Of a DNA stretch of 64,000 nucleotides, positions 52,001-60,279 are shown piece after piece (positions within the stretch are counted from its first letter, which is position 1; each line of letters opens with the position of its first letter). The notes below the pieces were generated by a model. That model searched no databases. It saw only the letters and a list, made by a program, of their open reading frames with translations, and had not been told where the DNA came from. This stretch comes from Paenibacillus rubinfantis. GTDB lineage: Bacteria; Bacillota; Bacilli; Paenibacillales; Paenibacillaceae. Made by a program: the position numbers and the translations under genes. The stretch covers positions 75,795 to 139,794 of the forward strand of contig NZ_LN909066.1 in the NCBI RefSeq assembly GCF_001486505.1, read 5' to 3'.

Positions 52001-52975
52001 ATGAAACGCGGACGTTTTGCGCCTACCCCTTCCGGCGACATGCATTTGGGCAATGCCAAAATCGCGCTGCTATCCTGGCTGCAAATGCGTGCGGTTGGAG
52101 GGGTTTTTGTGCTGCGCATTGAAGATATCGACACCCAGCGTTCCAAACCGGAGATCACGGAGCGCATCCTCACCGATCTCCGTTGGCTGGGACTGGACTG
52201 GGATGAGGGGCCGGGGGCTTCTGAAGCTACCGGTCCGTATCTGCAGAGCCAACGCACCGGCTTGTATGAAGAAGCGTTGGCGAAACTGGAAGCGGACGGA
52301 CGGCTGTACCCGTGCTTCTGCAGCCGCGCGGAGCTGCTGGCTGTAGCCGGTGCCCCACACGGCTTGTCCTCGGAAGGTGCACCTTATCCCGGCACCTGTC
52401 GCAGCTTAAGCCGGGAAGAGCGGCAACGACGAGCGCAGCACAAAGAGCCGTCGCTCCGGTTTGCGATCGGCTCCGAGTCCGTCGGCTTCGTTGACGGCAT
52501 CGCCGGGACGCAGCTCTTCCCGCCGGGAAGCGGCGGCGATTTTGTAGTGCGCCGGGCGGACCATATGTACTCCTATCAACTGGCGGTGACCGTTGACGAT
52601 GCCGCGATGGGCATCACCGATGTGCTGCGCGGCGATGATCTACTCGACTCCACGCCCCGTCAGCTCCATCTCTATGCCGCGCTAGGCTTGACGCCGCCGG
52701 CATTTGCCCACGCCCCGCTGATTCTGGGCGAGGATGGCCGGCGACTGGCGAAACGCCACGGCGACCTGGGTATCTCTGCCCTGCGCGCCGCAGGCACGAA
52801 GCCGGAAACGGTCATCGGCTGGCTCGCCTACATCAGCGGCCTGCTGGACCGTCCGGAAGCCGTATCCGCGACAGAGCTGATCCCCTACTTCCAGCTGGAC
52901 CGGATTTCACGGGAGCCGTTTATTTTAACCGAAGCGATGGTGCGGCGTCTCCTTCCCGGCGCTTCACCGTCCTAA
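52001..52975 (+). CDS. gluQ: Glutamyl-Q tRNA(Asp) synthetase
   Basis: 324 aa. A truncated glutamyl-tRNA synthetase with only the catalytic half: RGRFAPTPSGDMHLGNAK carries the HIGH-type motif as HLGN, the IEDIDTQRSKPE segment binds the amino acid, and the KMSKS-type loop is RRLAKRHGD. A zinc site is present (YPCFCSRAEL with CxC, plus Cys in PYPGTCR). Lack of an anticodon-binding domain is diagnostic for GluQRS, which glutamylates queuosine in tRNA(Asp). Start behind AAGGAAGTG. Confidence 0.9.
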   Translation: MKRGRFAPTPSGDMHLGNAKIALLSWLQMRAVGGVFVLRIEDIDTQRSKPEITERILTDLRWLGLDWDEGPGASEATGPYLQSQRTGLYEEALAKLEADGRLYPCFCSRAELLAVAGAPHGLSSEGAPYPGTCRSLSREERQRRAQHKEPSLRFAIGSESVGFVDGIAGTQLFPPGSGGDFVVRRADHMYSYQLAVTVDDAAMGITDVLRGDDLLDSTPRQLHLYAALGLTPPAFAHAPLILGEDGRRLAKRHGDLGISALRAAGTKPETVIGWLAYISGLLDRPEAVSATELIPYFQLDRISREPFILTEAMVRRLLPGASPS

Positions 52976-53006
52976 GCCATCGGCTCAGCCCAATGCCCCT
53001 TGGGAT

Positions 53007-53372
53007 CTACTCCAGCTTTCGGCGGATCGCCTCTTCATACTGCCGGAACGCCGGATTCATCAGCAAGCCGCGCTCGTCGGCCAGCAGGCTCAGCCGCAGC
53101 TGGTGCTCCGACAAGCGCTTCTTTAACGCCTGCTTCTCCGGGCCCTCCTCGCAGGCGGCAAGCAGGTCGCTCAGCCGGACCATCTCCTGCTGCAGCTGGA
53201 TTTCTTCCGGGACGTAGCCGGCGTTTTTCATCAGTTTATAAGCCATCCGCAAGTCCTCGGGAACTCCGGACAAATCCTCCACCTGCAGCGGCTTGCCCTT
53301 CCCGGGCAAATGGTCGAATTCCCCGCGCGCCATTGCTTCAGCGATTTTTTGATCTGCTAACCATGACAGCAT
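53007..53372 (-). CDS. DUF1992 (DnaJ-C28-like) domain protein
   Basis: 121 aa, start behind GGAGGGAAAAGG. The conserved block IAEAMARGEFDHLPGKGKPLQ at residues 10-30 and AYKLMKNAGYVPEEIQLQ near 46-63 identify the DUF1992 domain, also found in the vertebrate DNAJC28 protein, though no J domain is present. The rest is helical. Function unknown. Convergent with gluQ. Confidence 0.88.
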   Translation of the reverse strand: MLSWLADQKIAEAMARGEFDHLPGKGKPLQVEDLSGVPEDLRMAYKLMKNAGYVPEEIQLQQEMVRLSDLLAACEEGPEKQALKKRLSEHQLRLSLLADERGLLMNPAFRQYEEAIRRKLE

Positions 53373-53463
53373 CCTTTTCCCTCCTGCTCCGCAAGCAAGT
53401 GTTTTTCTGCCTTTATCATACCACAGTCATTAGAGTTTTGAGCTTCCGCGGATGCCCTTCCTA

Positions 53464-53506
53464 GTCTTTAAAAAAAGCAAAACGCCTCCGCAATTGCGAA
53501 AGCGTT
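53464..53506 (-). terminator. Terminator after the SDR gene
   Basis: AACGCTTTCGCAATTGCGGAGGCGTT folds on the minus strand (AACGC/GCGTT with TCGCAATTGCGG inside) and is followed by TTGCTTTTTTT. Confidence 0.78.
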
Positions 53507-53518
53507 CTTGAGGCAGAC

Positions 53519-54328
53519 TTATAACAGCGACTCTGCTCCGTCAATGACGATTCGGGCGCCGGTGATATGGATCGCTTCGTCGGAGCCTAGAAAGGCGACC
53601 AGATCCGCGACGTTTTCCGGTTTGCCCGGGCCATCGGCCAAAGGCTGCGATCCTTCCGGATATTTGACCGGGATAACAATCTCCTCCAGCTCCTTGGATT
53701 TCTTCGTCGAAGCGTCGATATTGGTGGAGATCGCCCCAGGGCTGATGGCATTCACGCGGATTTTGAACTGGGCCAACTCCAACGCCAGCATTTTGGCGAA
53801 CGCCACCTGTCCCGCTTTGGTTGTGCTGTATGCCGACATCCCAAAACCCGAGAAGGTATCGTTCCCGTTGATGGAGCTGGTGATGATGATGCTCCCGCCG
53901 CCTCGTTGTTTTAAATAGGGAACCGTATATTTTACGGTCAAGAACGTGCCCGTCAGATTGATGCTTAACGTCTTCTCCCAATCCTCAAAGCTTAAATCCT
54001 CAACCGGCGCCAGCTTGCCGTTGATGCCCGCATTGGCAAACACGACATCGATGCCGCCGAAATGCTCAGCGGCTTCGCGAACCGCCTGCTCGACCCGCTT
54101 CGGGTCCGCGACATCCACGTCATAGGCGCGGGCCGCCCCCTCGCGTATCGCGTTGATTTCCCGCGCCGCCTGCTCAGTACGCTCATCCAGTAGATCGAAC
54201 AGCGCCACCTGCGCTCCTTCACTGGCCAGCTTCACGGCCGCCGCCTTGCCGATGCCGGAACCGGCTCCGGTGATGATCGCCGTTTTTCCCCGGTAACGTT
54301 CGCGGTTCGTCGTCTGATTGCTTGTCAT
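53519..54328 (-). CDS. SDR family oxidoreductase (glucose-1-dehydrogenase-like)
   Basis: 269 aa. Classical SDR motifs: TGAGSGIGKAAA near residue 21, FANAGING near 98, ITSSINGND with the catalytic Ser near 150, and YSTTKAGQVAF with Tyr/Lys near 164; SPGAISTNID follows. NAD(P) specificity and substrate unknown. Start behind GGAGTGTGAAG; transcribed alone. Confidence 0.88.
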   Translation of the reverse strand: MTSNQTTNRERYRGKTAIITGAGSGIGKAAAVKLASEGAQVALFDLLDERTEQAAREINAIREGAARAYDVDVADPKRVEQAVREAAEHFGGIDVVFANAGINGKLAPVEDLSFEDWEKTLSINLTGTFLTVKYTVPYLKQRGGGSIIITSSINGNDTFSGFGMSAYSTTKAGQVAFAKMLALELAQFKIRVNAISPGAISTNIDASTKKSKELEEIVIPVKYPEGSQPLADGPGKPENVADLVAFLGSDEAIHITGARIVIDGAESLL

Positions 54329-54430
54329 GGCTTCACACTCCTGAGATGAGAATGGGTTCTTAAGTAAAAAGACTTCTCCTGCCTTTATCCAGATTACCCA
54401 TTTCGGAGTGCTTTTTAGTCACAAAGGCGG

Positions 54431-55066
54431 TTATAAATCCCGGCGGGCAAAGATGTTGTTCGACACCCCAAACGAAATGACGACGGCCAGCGCGGCAACG
54501 CAAACGCCAAGGAGGCCCGCTATGGCCGGGTGCGCCGTCATGGCTTCCGACAGCCGGAGGGTATCTTCGCGGCTCAGCAGATCGGTTGCCAGTTGACTGC
54601 CGATCATCACCACAATGATCATCGCCACGTTTAAATATTGGGCGCCGTTTAAACCTAGCCAATAGTAAAGCGGGATGTAAATAGCCATAAACAGGATCTG
54701 GGTCAAGAGAATGCTGAGCAATTGTACCGGATGGATCGTCACTGCCTGGCCATGAACGAGATCAGCTCCTGCATTCAGCAACATGCAGAAGGCGAAGGCG
54801 ACAAGCATCAAGGCAAAGGCGGACACGTATTTGGACAAAACCAGAAAACTCCGGCGTACCGGCAGATTGACCAGAAATTGCTGGCTGGGCAGCCGCATAT
54901 CGGCGTTCAGCGCCAGAATCAGCACCATCCCCGGGAGCATACCGTAAAGAGGCGAGCTATCGGATTGCACGAACCCCGAAAACACCACCGCGTAGATGCA
55001 CAATAGCCAGATATACCGTTGCAGCAGCAATAGATCTTTGCGTACCAAATGGATTAAACTAGACAT
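54431..55066 (-). CDS. ABC-2 type permease
   Basis: 211 aa with about six membrane helices. It opens with LVRKDLLLLQRYIWLL, the amphipathic coupling helix common in ABC-2 permeases, then hydrophobic segments at about 20-60, 80-105, 120-165 and 180-200. It is the third gene of a GntR-ATPase-permease unit and overlaps the ATPase gene by eight bases. Substrate unknown; similar units (YtrA-like operons) respond to cell-wall stress. Confidence 0.83.
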   Translation of the reverse strand: MSSLIHLVRKDLLLLQRYIWLLCIYAVVFSGFVQSDSSPLYGMLPGMVLILALNADMRLPSQQFLVNLPVRRSFLVLSKYVSAFALMLVAFAFCMLLNAGADLVHGQAVTIHPVQLLSILLTQILFMAIYIPLYYWLGLNGAQYLNVAMIIVVMIGSQLATDLLSREDTLRLSEAMTAHPAIAGLLGVCVAALAVVISFGVSNNIFARRDL

Positions 55067-55928
55067 GGGTTACCTTCCCTCCTTTAGCTGTAAAATACAT
55101 AATCTCTTCCAGCGTAGGACGTTCCAGCAGCACATTATCTCCGAATAAAGCCTGGGCCTTCACCCGGTCCTTTGCCAACGCCTCGAAGCCAACGGCCGTT
55201 TCCCGAACGCCAACCAATTCCCGGCGGACGTCGGCATCCAACAGTTCTCCGCTTCCCTTAACAATGACGTAATGCTCCAGCACTTCATCCTTGCTGTCTG
55301 AGAAGACGAGCTCCCCTCGGTTCAGGAAAGTCACGTAATCAGCGACGCGATCCAAATCCGTTGTCAGATGTGTCGAGAACAAGATCGTATTATTTTCGTC
55401 CAAAATATACTCCGCCAGCAAATCAAGGAGCTCGCGGCGAAATACCGGATCCAGCCCAGCCGTTGGTTCGTCCATGATCAACAGCGTCGGATGATGCGCC
55501 AGCGCTAAGGCAATGGCAAATTTCATTTTCATCCCTTTGGAGCAATCCTTGATTTTTTTGCGTTTTGGCAGCTCGAACAACTCCATATATTGGGTAAACA
55601 AGGCTTCATCCCATCGTTCGTAAAAAGGAGCAACGATCCGTTTCATTTGCTCCATCGTCAAATACTCATAATAAATGTTCTCGTCGGAGATATAACCGAT
55701 ATACTGCTTGTAACTTCCTTCACTACCTGTGACAGGCTGACCTAACACGGAGATCCGCCCTTTCTCCAGCAGCACCATGCCCATAATCGTCTTGATCACG
55801 GTGCTTTTTCCGGCTCCATTAGGGCCGATTAACCCCGTAATGTACCCTTGCGGCACGGAAAAGCTTAAATTTCTCAAAGCAAAATTCCCGTAATTCTTCC
55901 CGAGTCCTTTCACTTCCAACGCGTTCAT
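55059..55928 (-). CDS. ABC transporter ATP-binding protein
   Basis: 289 aa from ATG 55928, eight bases after GGAGGG; the frame to 55970 extends into the GntR gene. Walker A is LIGPNGAGKSTVIKTIMG, the signature is modified to DCSKGMKMKFAIALALAHHP (S-K-G-M in place of LSGGQ), and Walker B is TLLIMDEPTAGLDP. A modified signature of this kind is common in YtrB/BcrA-like drug- and lantibiotic-type ABC-2 systems. Follows the GntR gene directly and precedes the permease. Confidence 0.88.
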   Translation of the reverse strand: MNALEVKGLGKNYGNFALRNLSFSVPQGYITGLIGPNGAGKSTVIKTIMGMVLLEKGRISVLGQPVTGSEGSYKQYIGYISDENIYYEYLTMEQMKRIVAPFYERWDEALFTQYMELFELPKRKKIKDCSKGMKMKFAIALALAHHPTLLIMDEPTAGLDPVFRRELLDLLAEYILDENNTILFSTHLTTDLDRVADYVTFLNRGELVFSDSKDEVLEHYVIVKGSGELLDADVRRELVGVRETAVGFEALAKDRVKAQALFGDNVLLERPTLEEIMYFTAKGGKVTHV

Positions 55929-55930
55929 CC

Positions 55931-56314
55931 TCAGAACCCTCCTTCTTCGTGATTGAGCAGCTTCATCCACTCGATCAACTCATCGGTGGACATCGGGAGG
56001 CTTTTGGCTTCCTCCAGAACTTCCCGCAGCTTGCTTTCCAGCGCTCGGAGCCGCTGCTCCCGGATAAATTCCTGATTCCCGCCGGATACGAACGAACCTT
56101 TACCGACGACCGAATCGATTAAGCCTTCCTGCTCCAATTCGTTGTAGGCACGTTTGGTTGTGATAACGCTGATCTGCAATTCCTTCGCCAATTGGCGAAT
56201 GGAGGGCAGGGCCGTCCCCGGGGCCAATTTCCCCTGCAGGATCGCGTCGCGGATTTGACTAACAATCTGCAGGTATATGGGTTCACCCGAGGAATGGGAA
56301 AGCAAAATATCCAT
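55931..56314 (-). CDS. GntR-family regulator, YtrA type
   Basis: 127 aa, start behind AAGGTGAAG. The winged helix is SGEPIYLQIVSQIRDAILQGKLAPGTALPSIRQLAKELQISVITTKRAYNELEQEGLI, followed by VVGKGSFVSG and a short helical effector/dimerisation tail. The small size is typical of the YtrA subfamily, whose members repress the ABC operon they start. A palindromic operator candidate lies at 56350-56368. Confidence 0.9.
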   Translation of the reverse strand: MDILLSHSSGEPIYLQIVSQIRDAILQGKLAPGTALPSIRQLAKELQISVITTKRAYNELEQEGLIDSVVGKGSFVSGGNQEFIREQRLRALESKLREVLEEAKSLPMSTDELIEWMKLLNHEEGGF

Positions 56315-56349
56315 GCTTCACCTTCTTGACTGGTTATTTTGTTAACAGT

Positions 56350-56368
56350 GTATATATACAATATATAC
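56350..56368. promoter_or_regulatory. Palindromic operator candidate for the GntR regulator
   Basis: GTATATATACAATATATAC: half sites GTATATA and TATATAC around a five-base centre, 36 bases upstream of the gntR start and overlapping the AT-rich promoter region. Confidence 0.6.
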
Positions 56369-56399
56369 ATTATGAACGCTAAAATCAATGTCTTTGTGC

Positions 56400-56435
56400 A
56401 AAAAAACAGCTGTCCCTAACGAGACAACTGTTCTC
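56400..56435 (-). terminator. Terminator after the 274-aa gene
   Basis: ACAGTTGTC and GGACAGCTGT pair on the minus strand, followed by TTTTTT, about 22 bases past the stop at 56458. Confidence 0.75.
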
Positions 56436-56457
56436 AAGTCGATCTTATAAAGTGAAG

Positions 56458-57282
56458 TTACACGTCTTCAGCCGGCTGCCGGAACCATTTCAGCAAAATC
56501 TCCTGAAATTGCTGACGGGGCGTAGGCGTGGCGATCATCCAGTCTTCTTCGTCCTTCGCACTAAAACGGATTAGCCAGTTCATATGCGTGTTATTTATGA
56601 ATTGCATCTGCTGCCTTTCCCAACGCTCGCCGCGGTTCGCATAGAAGCGAATCTCCCCCTGCGCGAGCGGCGCCTTCATACATCTCGCCAAGGCGATGCT
56701 GCCTTCCTCATCATCCGTCATGTCTGCCAAAAGGGCAGCCAGGCGATTTGCATCCATTTTATCTGCTTGAATCATCGCCGCATCAAACTGCTTCTTGGAC
56801 ATCATCAATGCAGGAAGTTCCCCCGGTGTCCGCGAGTTCCACTTCATTCGTCCGGCCAGGGATCCGCTAAGCGGTTTTCCGCCTACGGTCTGCTCAATCG
56901 ATAAACCGCTGGCTCGCCCGCTGATCCGTTCCAAGCGAATCACCTGATCGCACGCGATATGAAGGTATTCCTCAAACCTCCGCTTGCCGCAGGTATAGGT
57001 CAGCCGACAGGCTTTGCCGGCAGCGGATGCCGTTGTCAGTTCGTCCAGGACATGCAGCGGCAGGCTTACCCGTTCTCCTTGCGTTGTCTCCGCCATGTAT
57101 CCCTTGCTTCTCAACGTCTCCCTTGCGTCTCGGGTTTCCGGGTCCGGCGTCTCCCGCAAGAAAACATGAAAGGGATGGTGCGGATCCAGCCATCGGTTTA
57201 GACCCAGCCGCTCCGCCAGATACAACCATTCACGCGCTTGAAGCACCACTTTTTCCTTGCGGGGGAAATCCGTAATGAACAT
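56458..57282 (-). CDS. Uncharacterised 274-aa protein
   Basis: 274 aa from ATG 57282 behind GGAGGTGGACGG. Soluble, no signal peptide or membrane helix. The first half has short strands (KACRLTYTCGKRRFEEYLHIACDQVIRLER) and the second half is more helical, ending with Trp-rich LLKWFRQPAEDV. Positions such as FPRKEKVVLQAREWLYLAERLG suggest an N-terminal helix. I recognise no family. It lies between the GntR unit and a small plus-strand gene and seems to be transcribed alone. Confidence 0.65.
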   Translation of the reverse strand: MFITDFPRKEKVVLQAREWLYLAERLGLNRWLDPHHPFHVFLRETPDPETRDARETLRSKGYMAETTQGERVSLPLHVLDELTTASAAGKACRLTYTCGKRRFEEYLHIACDQVIRLERISGRASGLSIEQTVGGKPLSGSLAGRMKWNSRTPGELPALMMSKKQFDAAMIQADKMDANRLAALLADMTDDEEGSIALARCMKAPLAQGEIRFYANRGERWERQQMQFINNTHMNWLIRFSAKDEEDWMIATPTPRQQFQEILLKWFRQPAEDV

Positions 57283-57656
57283 CCGTCCACCTCCTTCAGA
57301 TTGGGTCTTGCTTCCGCAGTTCGACCTAAGGGCCGGTACTAGGCAGGGCGATTTCATCTCCCGCTTCCGATGCAGTAATCATACCACTATTCGTTTTACC
57401 GATGCTCGGAAATTTTTGCCAATCTATTACATTGTACCCATGAAAATAGGAGGTGAAGCACAATTTTTCATCGTTGATGAAACTTTTTAATTCGGCTGTC
57501 CGTATTAGTTGTAGACGACATGCTAAACGCGACTTCTGTCCCTGTTTTGGCCTTTGTCATCAAACATTTATCTAAACATAATGTTTTCTTAATCTTTTTT
57601 TAAGTTTTCTATTTTACAATATGTACTATGAAACCACTGTATAGAGGTGATTCTGT
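57283..57656. other. 374-bp region without a convincing gene
   Basis: It separates the divergent genes at 57282 and 57657. An AGGAGGTGAAG at about 57450 has no start codon at a usable distance. A 31-codon frame from ATG 57474 with four Cys exists but lacks a nearby ribosome binding site. The last 100 bases are AT-rich and probably hold the promoter of the 57657 gene. Confidence 0.5.
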
Positions 57657-57896
57657 ATGAAAATCTTGATTAACTTCCAAAATAACCTGGTTCCGGTTTA
57701 CTTCAACGTCGATAGCAAGCAACCTGTCCAGCGGACTTTGAAACTGCTGACGAGCGCGCTCGAGTACAAATATTATAACGGCAAGCAAGCCCTGAAGAAG
57801 TGCTTGAACTCCTTGATCAGCATTGAAATCGAGGGCTCTGAAGCGATCTTGCACAGCAAAAGCGAGTTCGACTCCCTTGCGCTTTCACTCTATTAA
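57657..57896 (+). CDS. Small 79-aa protein, unknown
   Basis: 79 aa, start ATG 57657 behind AGAGGTGATTCT. Mixed alpha/beta composition: MKILINFQNNLVPVYFNVDS, then a helix with LKLLTSALEYKYYNGKQALKKCL and SLISIEIEGSEAILHSKSE. No signal peptide or membrane helix. It has its own terminator and an AT-rich upstream region, so it is likely expressed alone. No family recognised. Confidence 0.65.
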   Translation: MKILINFQNNLVPVYFNVDSKQPVQRTLKLLTSALEYKYYNGKQALKKCLNSLISIEIEGSEAILHSKSEFDSLALSLY

Positions 57897-57916
57897 TCTA
57901 GCGGCCGCAGTTTCAT

Positions 57917-57967
57917 AGAAAAGGCTCCGTGCCTCAGCATCTCGCTGAAAGCACGGAGCCTTTTCAT
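57917..57967. terminator. Bidirectional terminator
   Basis: AAAAGGCTCCGTGC and GCACGGAGCCTTTT pair around an 18-base loop, between the 79-aa gene (+) and the MFS gene (-). Confidence 0.9.
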
Positions 57968-57977
57968 TTCAAATCCC

Positions 57978-59201
57978 TTAAGTCTCGGAATACTCGCTCT
58001 CGTTGGAGCGTCGGCTTCCGAACAACGACTTGAACCGGAGCGTTAGCGCGGTTATGCTCAGCAACGCCCCATTCAGGATAAACACAACCGGAATGGAAAT
58101 CCATCCGCCTAACGCCCCGCCGGCGATAGGTCCTACCATATTGCCCAACTGGCTGGCGGACTGGTTTAAGCTGAAGGCGCGGCCGCGAAATTCCGGTTTG
58201 GTCGCCTGCACGATCAAGGCGTTAAGCGCCGGGAACACGGCGGCGAAGAACAAGCCGTAAACAAAGCGCAGAATTCCGAAGCCAACCAGCGAATGAAAGA
58301 AATGCTGCAGGATGTTGCCGACCCCGCCGCCGATCAATCCGATCATTAGCGTGTTACGGTAGCCGATCCGCTCCCCGATCTTTCCCCAAAACGGTGCGGC
58401 GATGACGGTCGAGATCCCCACCGCTGAGAAGATAATCCCCGAGCTGAAGGACGCGTCGGAAGCCGAGGCACCCAGATCAAGGACGTACAGCGAAAGCAGC
58501 GGTTCGAGCACCATCACCGAAGCGGTAACGATCAACACGACCAGCAGCTTCCCCATCAGCGGACGATTCGCCGACGCTTCCTTAAGATCGTCCAGCACAT
58601 GCGAACGCTCGCGATTGCGGTCGAAGTTCTGTTCCTTCACGAAGATCAGGGCAATCAGAGCCGAGATCAGCACCACGCACCCCGATGCGAGGAACGACTC
58701 CCGGTAACCGATAAATTTGCTGAGCGAACCCCCAACCAGCGGCCCGATAATCCCCCCGGCTGCCCCAGCTGTCGACATGATCCCCAGCGAATAGCCAACA
58801 TGCTTCTCCGGCGTATTCGTCGCCACCAAGGCGATGGCCGAAGGTACATAACCGGCTAATAGGCCCGATAGGATGCGGACGGCGATCAGTTGATAAGGAT
58901 CTTTGACGAAGAAATAGAGGATATATACCGCACTGAGAGCAAACCCGGAGCGGAGCAGCATCGGTTTCCTCCCATACTTGTCCGACAGCGACCCCCAATA
59001 CGGGGAGATCAAAGCGCCGGCCAAAAACGTCACGCCAAACGCCACCCCCGACCATAGGGTCAAGTGCTCTGTGACACCGAGATCATGCGCAATAAATAAG
59101 GACATGAAGGGGATAACCATGGAATACGCGGTGCTGCAAAAAAATACGCCAAGCCACAGCACGTACAGATTTCTTTTCCAGGGGAAATTCACTTGATCCA
59201 C
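57978..59201 (-). CDS. MFS multidrug efflux transporter
   Basis: 407 aa with twelve helices. MFS motif A is LISPYWGSLSDKYGRKPMLLRSG (residues about 64-86), and motif C-like GIMSTAGAAGGIIGPLVGGSL lies in helix 5, typical of drug/proton antiporters of the DHA1/MdtG-TetA type. The second half has PFWGKIGERIGYRNTLM. The start is GTG 59201 or the second GTG at 59195, behind GGGGGTGG. Substrate unknown. Confidence 0.85.
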   Translation of the reverse strand: MDQVNFPWKRNLYVLWLGVFFCSTAYSMVIPFMSLFIAHDLGVTEHLTLWSGVAFGVTFLAGALISPYWGSLSDKYGRKPMLLRSGFALSAVYILYFFVKDPYQLIAVRILSGLLAGYVPSAIALVATNTPEKHVGYSLGIMSTAGAAGGIIGPLVGGSLSKFIGYRESFLASGCVVLISALIALIFVKEQNFDRNRERSHVLDDLKEASANRPLMGKLLVVLIVTASVMVLEPLLSLYVLDLGASASDASFSSGIIFSAVGISTVIAAPFWGKIGERIGYRNTLMIGLIGGGVGNILQHFFHSLVGFGILRFVYGLFFAAVFPALNALIVQATKPEFRGRAFSLNQSASQLGNMVGPIAGGALGGWISIPVVFILNGALLSITALTLRFKSLFGSRRSNESEYSET

Positions 59202-59412
59202 CCCCAGCGTTGTTACTTTCCTGCCCTGGAACCAACCCGTTCTTCTATTTTAGCACGATTCCTGATTCAACGTTTCCGGTGATTTCGAAATTCCGGGGAT
59301 CCGCGATATAATAGATAGTGAATAAAGGTTGATCCACCATTCCCATGTTCGCCTCGGTAACCGCTTACTTCGCGCGTACTGAGCCGCATGAAGTCAAAGG
59401 AGCTTGAGCGTT

Positions 59413-60192
59413 ATGGCACTATTTCAATGTCGTTTTTTCTCGGAAGTCCTTGGGTTGAGCACGTCCATGACCGTCATTTTGCCGGAACCCGCCTCGGCGC
59501 AAATCGGGATGTCTGCCCCCGCGGTAGCCGGCCCCTACCCAACCCTTTACCTGCTGCATGGCATGTCGGATGACGACTCCATCTGGCTGCGCCGCACCTC
59601 CATCGAACGCTATGTTTCGGGCATGGGGCTGGCCGTGGTGATGCCCCAGGTTGATTTGAGCTTCTACACGGATATGGCCTACGGCAACCGCTATTGGACG
59701 TTCGTCAGCGAGGAGCTGCCGCAGCTATGCCGGTCGTTCTTCCCGTTGTCCCCCCGCCGTGAGGACACCTTCGTTGCCGGGCTGTCGATGGGCGGGTACG
59801 GCGCTTTTAAGCTGGCGCTGCGCAAGCCGGAGACGTTCGCTGCCGCAGCCAGTTTATCGGGGGCGTTGGATATTGCAAACAGCCGGCATGGGTTATCGCC
59901 CCTGTTCGAGCGGATCTTCGGGGAAGCCGGTCCTCAGGGTACGGACAACGACCTGTTGACACTGCTCGACCCGCTCGCCAAGGACATGCAGGAAGGGAAG
60001 CCGGTTCCCCGGCTGTACCAATGCTGCGGGACGGAGGATTTCCTGTACGAGGACAATCAGACGTTCCGCGAGGCATGCACCCGCGCCGGCCTGCCGCTGA
60101 CCTATGAAGAAGGACCGGGCTCGCATGAGTGGGGGTATTGGGACGCCAAAATCCAGGACGTGCTAAAGTGGTTGCCGCTTCAACCGAAGTAA
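59413..60192 (+). CDS. Alpha/beta-hydrolase esterase (putative esterase, FrmB/S-formylglutathione-hydrolase-like)
   Basis: 259 aa from ATG 59413, ten bases after AAAGGAG. Putative esterase family (PF00756): PTLYLLHGMSDDDSIWLRRTSIERY with the oxyanion HG, nucleophile Ser in FVAGLSMGGYGAFKLAL near residue 120, Asp in LYQCCGTEDFLYEDN near 205, and catalytic His in GSHEWGYWDAKI near 238. Cytoplasmic. Members hydrolyse short acyl esters, including acetyl-xylan-type and S-formyl-glutathione substrates. Followed by a strong terminator. Confidence 0.88.
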   Translation: MALFQCRFFSEVLGLSTSMTVILPEPASAQIGMSAPAVAGPYPTLYLLHGMSDDDSIWLRRTSIERYVSGMGLAVVMPQVDLSFYTDMAYGNRYWTFVSEELPQLCRSFFPLSPRREDTFVAGLSMGGYGAFKLALRKPETFAAAASLSGALDIANSRHGLSPLFERIFGEAGPQGTDNDLLTLLDPLAKDMQEGKPVPRLYQCCGTEDFLYEDNQTFREACTRAGLPLTYEEGPGSHEWGYWDAKIQDVLKWLPLQPK

Positions 60193-60210
60193 GCTTAACT
60201 AAGGTTAGCT

Positions 60211-60254
60211 CAAAAAAAGCCGGTCAGGATGGAATCCCTGACCGGCTTTTTGCG
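60211..60254. terminator. Bidirectional terminator between esterase and rsgA
   Basis: AAAGCCGGTCAGG and CCTGACCGGCTTT pair around an eight-base loop; A-run on the left and T-run on the right. Confidence 0.9.
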
Positions 60255-60279
60255 TGAAATGCTGGGCTTGGGAGTTTCT

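Noticed and set aside
57474..57569. 31-codon Cys-rich peptide
   Set aside because: The nearest AGGAGG is too far upstream and no processing or export genes are adjacent.
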